A stretch of 64,000 bases of DNA from Sphaerotilus microaerophilus (GTDB lineage: Bacteria; Pseudomonadota; Gammaproteobacteria; Burkholderiales; Burkholderiaceae_C): contig NZ_AP025730.1 of the NCBI RefSeq assembly GCF_023734135.1, positions 3,162,001 through 3,226,000 of the forward strand, in the 5' to 3' direction. The translations under genes and the position numbers were made by a program. Positions 26,967-35,515 of the stretch are shown in pieces. A model generated the notes under the pieces. That model was not told the origin of the DNA. It did not search any database and saw only the letters and a list, made by a program, of their open reading frames with translations. Position 1 is the first letter of the stretch. Each line of letters starts with the position of its first letter.

Positions 26967-29900
26967 TCAGGTGCCGCGGCGGCGGCGGTGCAGGCCGTTC
27001 AGGGCGGTGCTGCTGGCGTGCAGGGCTTCCAGCGGTTGACGAGTCTCCTTTGGTAGTTTCTGGGTGATGGCATCGTTGGTGACGAACCAAGTGAAATTCT
27101 CACCCTCGATATTCTTGCCCTGCACCTGCGGGTAATGGACCGGGTATTTGACCTGATCCGGGTTACCGATGAGTTGAAGTGCACGCCGTACCGCCGGGTC
27201 GCTGCGGGCCATGTGGCGCTGCGCCAGGATGACCGGATCTGCCTCCGACACTGCCGCGGGTGAAGAGAATTCAAATTGCCGGTATCGTGCTGAGCGGTCA
27301 CATATCCTGAGTTGCGTCAAGTCGACTTTCGCACTGCCGAGGCCAATGGGTTTTCCCATGCCGATCTTGTGCTGAAAATGTTCATCCGGGCGCAGTGCCG
27401 CACACAGGCTCTCCAGTTCAGCGAGGCTGAGATTGGCGAAACGCACGGTGAATTCGAATCGGTTGCCTGCAGCGAGGGGGGTGACACGTACCTTTTGCTT
27501 GACCGTCTGTGCGGCCGTGGCAGCGTCGGTCGGGTGACTTTTCCACGGGGGAAGCCCGTTCGGGTCGGGGCGGCCCAGGCTGTTGAGCGGCCGCACGCGC
27601 TGGGCGGCATCGCGCAGGGCGTGCAGATAGGCCTTTCGGCCGCGCCATTGGTATTGGTCGGGTGCCTGTGCGAGTTCGGCCTTGGATGTGGCCCTGACAG
27701 GGCCTTTGCGCGGCTGCAGGTAGAACGACGGGGAGGGTGGCTTGGGGCTGGAGAGTATCTTCAGCGTCACTTCCTCGCCGCAGCGTTCATCGGCGGGCGT
27801 GAGCGGGAGCGCCGCACTGAAACTGAGTTTGCCCATCCAGGCGAGGATGGGCGGATCCTGTGCCTCGCGCGGAGATGGCGACTGGCCCTGGGCGGCTCGT
27901 TCGGGACGCTGCTCGACGCTGCCAAAGAGCAATTCGCTGGGCGACAACGACCCCCGGGGCTTGCCGGGCACCGGCAGGAGTTCGGGCTGGGGCAGCGATT
28001 CCCGGGAAGGCCAGGGCAGGTGCGCATTGGGTGGCGGTCGGTTGACGGCCTTGCGCCAGATGGCCGACCAGGCCAGCTCTTCAACCTGGTTCCTGGCATC
28101 AAGGCGGAAGAAGACGCGCTGGCCCTCCACCAGCCGGGCCCGGTTTCCGTGCACGGCATCGTCCGGGTTGCGCTGGACGCGGTTCGCACTCGCGGACTTG
28201 ACGGCGGGCAGCGCCGGCAGGCCGCGCCGGTCGGTTTCTTCGGTGCGCTCGTCGGCCAGCTGGTAGAGCCGCGTGATCACATCGTCCGGTATGGGGTGGC
28301 TTCTGCCGGTGGCCTCGTCGAGTACTGCCGGCATGGCCACGATCTCATCGCCCTGACGGAGCTTGAAGCGCTTCGTGCCGACGAACACGCCGCGCAGCGG
28401 CAGGGCCTGTTCGGTCACCGCCCGCACCGACCAGATGCCGTCATCGGCCACCCGCAGTGCGGAGCCGGTGAGCGACTCGTGCAGGCTGCTCACCAGCCCG
28501 CGCAGGCTGGTGGCGGGGATGGCCGGTCGGCGGCCGAGCAGGTAGGGCGCCTTGAGCCTGGGAAGGTTTTGGGCTTGGTGCTGTTCGTCGGCATCTCCCG
28601 CACCGATGAACACCGGCGTGGTGGTGGTCAGGCGGCAGCGGAGTTCCCCGTGCAGGGCGTCGGCGGCGTAGCGGGCGTGGCTGTGGTGGGCGGAGCGGCC
28701 GTTGCGCAGGTCGTCGGCAGCGGCCCAGGGCAGGTGAGGGTCATCCGGCCGTGGGGTCGGGAAGGGAATGAAGATGTAGGGATTGTGGAAGCGGTCCGGC
28801 TCGGCCTCGGCGGCCCCGGCGGTAAGCGTCCGCAGGGCTGGGGTTTCGTGGGCCGTGGGCTCTGTCTGGGTCGAGGCTGCGGCGAGGTCGGCTCCCCGCA
28901 GCGTGTCGGGGGCTGGTGGCAACGCGGCGGCCCAGGCCGCCAGCGCCTCGGGCAGCGTAGGCAGGCTCCTGTCGGGCGGATGGTTGGTCAGCCTGGGCTG
29001 GAGCGCCCGTTCCAGTCGGTGTGCGCAGTCGCTGGTGGATTGGCCGTAGCCCTTGGAGGCACCGTAGCCCAGCGGGATGTCACCGTCGTCCAGGTCACGC
29101 AGGACATGGGCCAGCAGGCCCAGGGCGCGGGCGGTGCTGCCGGGGCACAGCGCTTCGACCCGGGTCAGGCGGCGCAGATCCAGATCCAGGTGGCCGCTCA
29201 GCGTCGGGCAATCCAGCACCTCGATGGCAAATTTGGCGCTGTCCTTGCCGCCGCCGGTGAGGCGGTCGATGGCCAGCAGGTGCTGCACCTGGGTGGGGCA
29301 GCCGGGTTCGGCGACGAAGTCGCTGCAGCGCAGCAGGGCGCGCCAGCCGGGGGCACCGAAGAGCAGGGTGGCCAGGTCGAGCTCGTCGCGGCCGAGTTTG
29401 CCGGCCAGGTCGCCCAGGCCGCTGACGCCGGGCACTTCGTAGCCGGCCACGGCCGGGCGGCCCACCGTGCGCAGGATCCGCTCGGCCTGCGCCCGCAGCG
29501 CGCCATGCAGGCTGTGGGCAGGCAGCAGGCCCCGACCCTGGTGATCGCGGCGGGGCACACCATCCGGGTCGCCACTGCCGGGCTGCTTGCGGGTGTTGGC
29601 CTGGTAGACGAGGAAGGGGCTGTGGAACTGGAGCTGCAGGCCGCTCAGGCGCAGCCAGGCTCCGTCCGGCAGCGTGAGTTCAGCGGCCCGCAGGCCAAGC
29701 TTGGCGAGGGCCAACCCGGGGTGGTTCCAGAGGTTCCTGGGCTGAAGGGAGGCAGCCGTTGGCACCGCGGCTGCCGGCGTCACCTGGGTTGTCGGTTTGG
29801 CTGCTGCGTGGGCCTGAAGGTGGGCTGTCGAATAGATGCGCTGGCCCGGTCGAGGTTTGGCGGGGGTCGATGCTGACGAGGATGGCGGAGCCGCCGCTGG

Positions 29901-30719
29901 GGTCGTCGCCTTTGCCGCCCCCAGGAGCAAGCCCCAAAGCGCGGCGGCACTGTCGATGCGCTGGACTTTGCCCTCGGACCAGGCGATGCGCCCCTGGTCG
30001 GCCGCCTGGCCGGCGCCCAGGCGCAGGGGGCTGGCGTCAGCGCCGGCCAGGGCGAGCAGGCCGAGCAGCTGGGCCACTTCCGGTTCGGTCAGGCCGCGGG
30101 CGGTGCACTCGAAGGGGAACTCCGCACCCGGTGGCAGCACGCTCTGCAGGTAGAGGCGCTGGTGCTCGGCGGCCCCGGTGTGGCGATTGCGGCTGACGTG
30201 GGGCAGCTGGGCGACGTGGGGGTGGCCTTCGGTGGCGAAGTCAGGCAGGTCACTGCTCGACGGGAGCTTGGCCGGGTCCACGTAGAGGGTGACGAACTCG
30301 ACCCGGCCAGCTTGGGTGGTGGCATGGGGGCGGTCCTCGGCACCGAACAGGCGGGCTTGCAGCTCCTGCGGCAACCCGGCCTGGCGGGCCAGCTCGGCGA
30401 GTGCACCCTTGAAGCTGCTGGCAGGGATGCAGGGCTGGCCCTGGTGGTCACGGGCGACGGCGGCGACGTGCCGATCCGCGGTGGCGGTGCCGCCAGGCGA
30501 GCTGTCACGGCCAGGCCGATCGGGCAGGGTGATGGAGTCGTCGCGCCCGGTGCCGATGTGCAGCGGCGTGCGCAGTGTGAAACGGCCCGAGATGCGCCAG
30601 AGGGGGGTGAGCGGCCGCAGGTCGCGCGTCAAGGGGGACGCAGGGGGGAGGGCGGCCGCGTCAAGGGTGTCAGGGGTGGCAGGGGTGGCAGGGGTGGCAG
30701 GGGTGGCAGGGGTGTCCAT
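26967..30719 (-). CDS. Giant type III RAMP protein with three Cas7-like domains
   Basis: 1250 residues. Domain 1 (about 40-270): ISGRFTLRTPLHIGTGRDD, then IPASSFKGALAELARQ. Domain 2 (about 385-600): LQFHSPFLVYQ, then LLPAHSLHGALRAQAE and LGYGASKGYGQ. Domain 3 (about 690-1190): LTTTTPVFIGAGDAD, then IPATSLRGLVSSLHESL and KIGMGKPIGLGSAKV; this part resembles the TIGR03986 RAMP family. Ala/Pro/Gln-rich linkers separate them. Cas7 subunits form the crRNA-binding backbone and cut target RNA with an Asp in the loop before the IPG/IPA motif; domains 1 and 2 have candidate Asp residues there (TADRH; GDPDG), domain 3 apparently none. Last gene of the effector operon. A fused backbone resembles type III-D/III-E trends, but the exact subtype is unclear. 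Confidence 0.85.
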   Translation of the reverse strand: MDTPATPATPATPATPDTLDAAALPPASPLTRDLRPLTPLWRISGRFTLRTPLHIGTGRDDSITLPDRPGRDSSPGGTATADRHVAAVARDHQGQPCIPASSFKGALAELARQAGLPQELQARLFGAEDRPHATTQAGRVEFVTLYVDPAKLPSSSDLPDFATEGHPHVAQLPHVSRNRHTGAAEHQRLYLQSVLPPGAEFPFECTARGLTEPEVAQLLGLLALAGADASPLRLGAGQAADQGRIAWSEGKVQRIDSAAALWGLLLGAAKATTPAAAPPSSSASTPAKPRPGQRIYSTAHLQAHAAAKPTTQVTPAAAVPTAASLQPRNLWNHPGLALAKLGLRAAELTLPDGAWLRLSGLQLQFHSPFLVYQANTRKQPGSGDPDGVPRRDHQGRGLLPAHSLHGALRAQAERILRTVGRPAVAGYEVPGVSGLGDLAGKLGRDELDLATLLFGAPGWRALLRCSDFVAEPGCPTQVQHLLAIDRLTGGGKDSAKFAIEVLDCPTLSGHLDLDLRRLTRVEALCPGSTARALGLLAHVLRDLDDGDIPLGYGASKGYGQSTSDCAHRLERALQPRLTNHPPDRSLPTLPEALAAWAAALPPAPDTLRGADLAAASTQTEPTAHETPALRTLTAGAAEAEPDRFHNPYIFIPFPTPRPDDPHLPWAAADDLRNGRSAHHSHARYAADALHGELRCRLTTTTPVFIGAGDADEQHQAQNLPRLKAPYLLGRRPAIPATSLRGLVSSLHESLTGSALRVADDGIWSVRAVTEQALPLRGVFVGTKRFKLRQGDEIVAMPAVLDEATGRSHPIPDDVITRLYQLADERTEETDRRGLPALPAVKSASANRVQRNPDDAVHGNRARLVEGQRVFFRLDARNQVEELAWSAIWRKAVNRPPPNAHLPWPSRESLPQPELLPVPGKPRGSLSPSELLFGSVEQRPERAAQGQSPSPREAQDPPILAWMGKLSFSAALPLTPADERCGEEVTLKILSSPKPPSPSFYLQPRKGPVRATSKAELAQAPDQYQWRGRKAYLHALRDAAQRVRPLNSLGRPDPNGLPPWKSHPTDAATAAQTVKQKVRVTPLAAGNRFEFTVRFANLSLAELESLCAALRPDEHFQHKIGMGKPIGLGSAKVDLTQLRICDRSARYRQFEFSSPAAVSEADPVILAQRHMARSDPAVRRALQLIGNPDQVKYPVHYPQVQGKNIEGENFTWFVTNDAITQKLPKETRQPLEALHASSTALNGLHRRRRGT
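30671..30713. repeat. 9-bp tandem repeat encoding Ala-Thr-Pro
   Basis: Four full units of GGCAGGGGT plus a partial one, coding for A-T-P repeats in the N-terminus of the giant RAMP protein. Since 9 is a multiple of 3, slippage would change tail length without a frameshift. Confidence 0.85.
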
Positions 30720-30737
30720 CGGGGGCCTCGCGATCGG

Positions 30738-32594
30738 TCAGAGTGCGGGCAGGCCGTGCAGCGGCGCGACAGCGATTTCGCCGTAGCCGTTGCAGGGCAG
30801 GTAGGGGTGGTCGCGCCAGGTGGCGCCGTGGGCTTGGGCCACGGCCGGGGGCAGGGCCAGGCCGTGGGCTTGCCAGTGCCCGAGCACCGCCTGTGCGGCA
30901 GCGGCATCCGACCCCACGGTCAGCACGAAGACACTGCCGGCCTCGGTGAGCAGCATCGGGCGGTAGCTGCCCGACGGGTCACCGCTCTGGCGGCGCCCGC
31001 CGAGCCAGTCGCCGCCGGCGAGTTGCTGGGTGGCGAAGAAGTGGCTGAGGTGCAGCGCGCCCGGGTACCCGAGCGAGCGCTGCAGTGAATCGAAGGCCTC
31101 GCGGTAGACCGCCAGCAGGTCAACGCCGGGTGAATCGGCCACCGCGGTGACGGGGAAGAGCAGGGCGTCGCTGACCAGCAGCAGCGGCACGGCCTGACCG
31201 GGCTGAAGCCCGGCCAGAGGGGGCTCCGGCCAGACCGCTTCAAGCCCCGCCTCACCGGTGGGGAGGGCCTCCACGTCAACGCGGGCGTCGGTCTTGCCCA
31301 GCGGGCCCAGGCCGTGGGACAGCAGCGGTTCCAGCTCGGACCAGACGGCGGCGTGGTCGGCTTGCGGGACGGCACTGAGGTCCAGGTCGAAGAGCCACCG
31401 GGTCAGCGGCTGGCCCTGTGGGTCGATCGGGGCGACCCTGCTCTGGTAGGCAAACAGCCCGGCCTCCTTGGCCTGGCCGTCTGCGTTGATGTCGGTGCGA
31501 ACGCGCAGGTACGGGCGGGTGGTGCCCCAGCCCTGGCGTTGAACCACCGGCTCGCGGTCGGCGTCCTTCCAGTCGGTCTGGAAGGCGATCGGGCCCAGCG
31601 TCCGGCCGTGTACATCCACCGGGGGTGGGCTGGCATGGCGCCAGGCATCGACACATTGCCCGGCATGGGTGACGAGCGATTGCGGCAGCGGGGCTGGCCG
31701 TGCGCCGTCGCGCCGAGCCGGCAGGGCATGGGTGCAGCGCAGCGCATCGAAGTGGCGTGCCAGGACGCTGGACCCGCTCACCGCGTTCACCGTGGCGACT
31801 CCGGCCCGCTGGCACAGCGAGGTGGCGATGGCACCGAGCAGGGCAGAGCCGGGGATCACGTCACCGGACTCGAAGACGTTGCCGCGGCGGCTGCGGCTGG
31901 CGATGCACAGGGGCTCGGTGGTGAGGATCTGCCAGCGGCGGCGCCTGGGGGGCGTTGCGGTCAGGCCGGAGGACGGGGCGGTTGCCGGTCGGTGAGGATG
32001 GGCCTCCACCTGCACGCTCAGCAGCCGGCCGAAGCCGACATTGCGCCAGGCGCCCAGCTGGGTCTGCAGCAGCAGGGCTGCCCGCAGTTGCAGGGCGAGG
32101 CGCTGGGCCTCCTCTGCCTCGGCCCAACCGTGCCAGCGGCCTTCGAAGCAGAGCTCGGCACCGGCAGGGGCGACCTGCTCGACCATCAGCAGGTGGGCCG
32201 GCCGGACGCTGCCGGTGTCGGGGTCGATCTGCACCCGGGCCATGTCCAGGTCGTGCCGCGGTGCCTGGGCGTCGAAGGGCTGGCCGTTGATCGATTGCAG
32301 GCCCAGGTCCGCGACCTGCAGGCGAGCCCGTTTCCCGCCATCGTGCGGCCCGTAGCCCGGCTTGCCGAACCAAAGGTCGGCATCAGCGCCGCCAAGATCC
32401 TGGCCGTGGGCCGTCCAGGCTTCAGCGATCCGCCCCGCCACCAGCGTACCAGGCAGGATGGGGACGCCCCGGGGATCGGTCAGCAAGGTGGCGTGCAGGC
32501 CGTAGCGCCCGGGATCATTGCCGTGCACGAGGTAGGGCGACTGCAGGGTGATCGACAGGCGCAGCTCATGGAATTGACGGGTGGGGCTGGTCAT
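30738..32594 (-). CDS. Type III RAMP protein with two domains (Csx10/Cas7-like)
   Basis: 618 residues. The first RAMP domain begins LRLSITLQSPYLVHGND, with VPILPGTLVAGRIAEAW and closing NVGFGRLLSVQV. The second begins WQILTTEPLCIASRSRRG, with DVIPGSALLGAIATSL. C-terminal residues 430-618 contain LACNGYGEIAV-like Gly-rich sequence (PCNGYGEIAVAP). RGNVFES-DVIPGSALLG recalls Csx10 of subtype III-D; I cannot exclude a Cas5-Cas7 fusion. The start overlaps the cas10 stop by four bases (ATGA), and the giant RAMP follows after 18 bases. A crRNA-complex backbone or cap role is inferred from family. Confidence 0.8.
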   Translation of the reverse strand: MTSPTRQFHELRLSITLQSPYLVHGNDPGRYGLHATLLTDPRGVPILPGTLVAGRIAEAWTAHGQDLGGADADLWFGKPGYGPHDGGKRARLQVADLGLQSINGQPFDAQAPRHDLDMARVQIDPDTGSVRPAHLLMVEQVAPAGAELCFEGRWHGWAEAEEAQRLALQLRAALLLQTQLGAWRNVGFGRLLSVQVEAHPHRPATAPSSGLTATPPRRRRWQILTTEPLCIASRSRRGNVFESGDVIPGSALLGAIATSLCQRAGVATVNAVSGSSVLARHFDALRCTHALPARRDGARPAPLPQSLVTHAGQCVDAWRHASPPPVDVHGRTLGPIAFQTDWKDADREPVVQRQGWGTTRPYLRVRTDINADGQAKEAGLFAYQSRVAPIDPQGQPLTRWLFDLDLSAVPQADHAAVWSELEPLLSHGLGPLGKTDARVDVEALPTGEAGLEAVWPEPPLAGLQPGQAVPLLLVSDALLFPVTAVADSPGVDLLAVYREAFDSLQRSLGYPGALHLSHFFATQQLAGGDWLGGRRQSGDPSGSYRPMLLTEAGSVFVLTVGSDAAAAQAVLGHWQAHGLALPPAVAQAHGATWRDHPYLPCNGYGEIAVAPLHGLPAL

Positions 32595-34222
32595 TGGTCA
32601 CCCCCTGATGAAGCGTCAGCGGTGCCCGCCACGTAGTCCCAGAGTTCCAGGAGCGTGACCCAGGCGGCGAGGTCTGCAGAGGGTGCCAGGTCGGCCCAGG
32701 CGGTCGGGTGATCGAGCGCCGGCCAGTCGTCAGGCCAGGGCCTGCCTGCCGGGTGGACGGCCTGCCAGCAGGCTCGCCAAGCGCTCGCATCCTGCTCGCG
32801 GGCGGCCCGGTCCACTTGCAGGTAGCTGCGCCGCAGCAGCGTGTGGGCCGCCATGTCGGGCATGACGTGTTCGGCCAGGAGGCGCACTGCTCGCAGCATG
32901 GCTGAGCGCGGCAGGGCGGATTGCAGCCTGGGCATGTGGCGGCGCAGGCTGGCGAGATCCGTCGGTGACAACTCCAGGCTGGCCCAGGACAGCCCCGCCC
33001 CGGGGTAGCGGGTGGCCAAGTGGGCGCCGAGGTCGCCACCCGCCTGATCGAAGTTCTCCAGCAGCATCCAGTGCAGCGTGTCGTCATTGCGGCCAGGGGC
33101 CTTGCCCTGCTCGGCCAGGCGCTTGGCCAGCCGCGCAATGCCCGAGATCGGCGCTTGCTGGTGGCAGAGCACCAGCCCGCAGGCATGCGTGAGGCGGGCA
33201 TCGGCCTGCTCCGGTGGCGCATCGGCGGGCCAGCGCAGGTCGGCGCAGCTGGTGAAGAACACCTCGGCCAGCTCCAGCGCACACCAGCCCGGCGCCACCA
33301 GCATCAGCTCATCGCCCCCCCACAGCAGGGTTTCCAGCCGCAGCTGGCCGTCCCGGGTTTGCCAGCGCGGCTCCTGGGCTGCACGGTCGATGAGCGCGGC
33401 CAGGAAGCGGCGGCGTGAGTGCGTGTAGTGCTGCTCCCAGGCGCGTACTTCTTCGGCGTTCTGCAAGGCTCTGACGCGCTTGCCGAAGCCATTGCCGTCG
33501 GCATAGAAGACGCCGATCTTGCCGACCAGCGAGGCAGGCTCGACGGGAACGGTCGGCGCCTGTGCCAGCTCTTCGAAGTCCCTCGTGAAGCGGGCGCGGT
33601 TCCAGGTGGTGGGGCGCTCGCCTTCAGGAAGCTGGCCGAGCTCGCGCTCGTAGAGGTCCTGCTTGTGGTCACGCCCGTGGCTGCGGCGCTCGGCAACGCT
33701 GCGGCTGACGGCGGCCGGCTCACCTTTGACAATGTCCCGCCTCCCCGCCGGCCGCCGCTCGTCCACCTTGCAGGCCCCGGGCGCATCGTCCGCCAGCCCG
33801 ATGGGCGACAGCGTGAGCGACTGCATCTGGCGCCAGCGATTGGCGTTGAGCACCGCGTCGGAGGCGGTGCAAAAGGTTTCGGCCTCGGCCACATCGACGA
33901 CGAAGGTGCCGTGCCCATACAGCCGGTGATGGCCGAGGTGGTCCGCCACGCGCTCACGCAGGCGCTGAGGGTCCGTGCCGGGCAGCACCTCGAACAGACC
34001 GGCACTGGCGCCCGTCTTGATGGGGCGCAACTCGGAGCCGAAGGCCCTGGCGTCGGCCAGAGTCTCGACGGCCTGCAGCAGCATCAGGCTGCCGCCACGG
34101 CGGGTGGAGAGGTCTTCGGTGTCGTCGATGCAGTTCGCCAGGTTCACCCCCTCGACGCGCAACAGCCATCGGCTGCCCGATGTGGAAGTTGCCGGAGCGG
34201 CTGGCGTGGCGGGGTTCGGCAT
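32591..34222 (-). CDS. cas10: Cas10-like large subunit, no HD domain, GGDE palm
   Basis: 543 residues from an ATG with AAGGAG upstream. The N-terminal part has a Palm1-like motif (ANCIDDTEDLSTRRGGSLMLLQ near residue 30). The second palm has the metal-binding strand VFYADGNGFGKR near 237 and LLWGGDELMLV near 300, the counterpart of the GGDD of cyclic-oligoadenylate-making Cas10. No HD nuclease motif is visible and the protein is shorter than usual Cas10 (700-1000). GGDE is also the GGDEF-type form, so nucleotide cyclase activity is plausible. It sits between cas6 and the two-domain RAMP gene in one operon. Confidence 0.8.
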   Translation of the reverse strand: MPNPATPAAPATSTSGSRWLLRVEGVNLANCIDDTEDLSTRRGGSLMLLQAVETLADARAFGSELRPIKTGASAGLFEVLPGTDPQRLRERVADHLGHHRLYGHGTFVVDVAEAETFCTASDAVLNANRWRQMQSLTLSPIGLADDAPGACKVDERRPAGRRDIVKGEPAAVSRSVAERRSHGRDHKQDLYERELGQLPEGERPTTWNRARFTRDFEELAQAPTVPVEPASLVGKIGVFYADGNGFGKRVRALQNAEEVRAWEQHYTHSRRRFLAALIDRAAQEPRWQTRDGQLRLETLLWGGDELMLVAPGWCALELAEVFFTSCADLRWPADAPPEQADARLTHACGLVLCHQQAPISGIARLAKRLAEQGKAPGRNDDTLHWMLLENFDQAGGDLGAHLATRYPGAGLSWASLELSPTDLASLRRHMPRLQSALPRSAMLRAVRLLAEHVMPDMAAHTLLRRSYLQVDRAAREQDASAWRACWQAVHPAGRPWPDDWPALDHPTAWADLAPSADLAAWVTLLELWDYVAGTADASSGGDQ

Positions 34223-34292
34223 GAGGGCTCCTTCCTGTCTGTGGTCTTGGGTGCGTACTTGACGGTGGATGTGTCGCGATGCGGCCCGGTCC

Positions 34293-35243
34293 TCACGAGG
34301 CCCGATAGACGTACTGGCCGCAGCCCATCGTGGTCTTCTGGCCGACGCCGATCCATTGGCCCCAGTGCAGCAACGCCCGTTCCAGGGGATCGTTCCCGCC
34401 TGGGAAGATGAGCGTGCCGACGATGCCTGGCAGCTCCAGGCTGCGCGAGCGGGGAGGGTGGACACCACGCGCAGCGGCGCGGTAGGTCCAGACGATCTGC
34501 TCGGCAGGGGATTGGGCCGGAGTCAGCGGCATGACCGATCGGGTGGCAGGGCCGGATGACCAGCCCGGTCCGATCTGGAGTGCCTGGGCCAATTCGGGCT
34601 CCAGTGCGATCAACCTTTGGGCGATCGAATCGAGTACGCTACCCAGGCTCGGCCAGGGCAGCTGGCCGTAGCGTTGCAGCCCCTCCCGGGCAGCGCTGCG
34701 CGAAGCCAGCAGCAGCGGCGATCGGAGCAACAGGTGATGTAGACGCGGCAATGAATCTGCATCGGCCTGGAGGGCCGCATGTTGCCGCGCCCAGGCAAGT
34801 CGAAGGTCAGGCAGATGCTTGATCGTCGTCGCGCCCTCGTACCAGACGGAGGTGGGTTCGCTGCCTGGGGTGACCACCGTGGCGTTGGTGTAGTCGATCT
34901 GCCGGCCGTGCAGCCGGTTTCGGGCTTGCAGCAGCAGCGCGGAAAGGACCCTCGGCCAGAACGGCACGGCTGCGCCGAAGAGCAGGACGCCGAAGCTCAG
35001 CTCGAATCCCGCGCCAACGTCAGTCGTCGGTTCGACGGCGTTGTTGCCAGGCGCATCGACAGGCGGAGCCTGAACGGAGAAGCGTGCTGGGGCCTGGGCA
35101 CCAGCGGGTCGCAGGACCTCCAGGATCGCCGGGTCGTGCGCCAGGACGCCCGCCTCGACCATGCCGTGCAACACGCCACCCAGGTGCATCGGCAACTCGC
35201 GGCGACCCGGACCGATGGAGGAGGTCAGTCCGAGCATCAGCAT
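34293..35243 (-). CDS. cas6: Cas6 pre-crRNA endoribonuclease
   Basis: 316 residues, RAMP-type Cas6 (PF10040-like). The N-terminal half has VLLFGAAVPFWPRVLSALL. The C-terminal hallmark is GTLIFPGGNDPL followed by the Gly-rich loop GQWIGVGQKTTMGCGQYVY. Cas6 cuts repeat RNA to leave an 8-base 5' handle, here predicted GTTAAGAC for both arrays. GGGGAG precedes the ATG by 7 bases. It is the first gene of the effector operon, whose promoter should lie in 35244-35515. The catalytic His cannot be picked with confidence. Confidence 0.85.
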   Translation of the reverse strand: MLMLGLTSSIGPGRRELPMHLGGVLHGMVEAGVLAHDPAILEVLRPAGAQAPARFSVQAPPVDAPGNNAVEPTTDVGAGFELSFGVLLFGAAVPFWPRVLSALLLQARNRLHGRQIDYTNATVVTPGSEPTSVWYEGATTIKHLPDLRLAWARQHAALQADADSLPRLHHLLLRSPLLLASRSAAREGLQRYGQLPWPSLGSVLDSIAQRLIALEPELAQALQIGPGWSSGPATRSVMPLTPAQSPAEQIVWTYRAAARGVHPPRSRSLELPGIVGTLIFPGGNDPLERALLHWGQWIGVGQKTTMGCGQYVYRAS

Positions 35244-35515
35244 GGATCGGCTCCCCGTGATGCGAAGCTGTGCAATTCCCCGTCAAGAACCCAAGCCTCA
35301 CGTTCGTACGCGGCGCTCGGCCGCGCAACCTGCCGTCGGTCCACCCTCGCTCCTGCTGGCCGGCTCGCCTCCCCACCCCACGGCGGGCTCCTGACCGACC
35401 TGTGACTCGTAACAATGTACGTCGGGTATCCGCACTGACGAGTTTGCGAGCGTGTAACTAGTTGAAAACGACCAGGGGCCGGGTGTCAGGCGGGTGGCAC
35501 GTGTGCTTGAAATGG
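35244..35515 (-). other. Gap between CRISPR effector operon and Wadjet operon
   Basis: 272 bases without a gene. The effector operon promoter should be here but I see no clear -35/-10. The segment 35483-35515, directly after the jetD stop, matches the 3' end of the S-4TM gene (15634-15666) at 29 of 33 bases and would encode PFQAHVPPA-stop against PLQAHAPTA-stop. Confidence 0.6.

Noticed and set aside
27312..29876. Long open frame (854 codons) antisense to the giant RAMP gene
   Set aside because: No recognisable domain and antisense-type composition; the minus strand carries three RAMP signatures.
26967..30719. Identification as Cas7-11 (type III-E gRAMP)
   Set aside because: Only three RAMP domains are seen, the third is of the TIGR03986 kind, and a separate Cas10 and Cas6 exist, which III-E loci lack.
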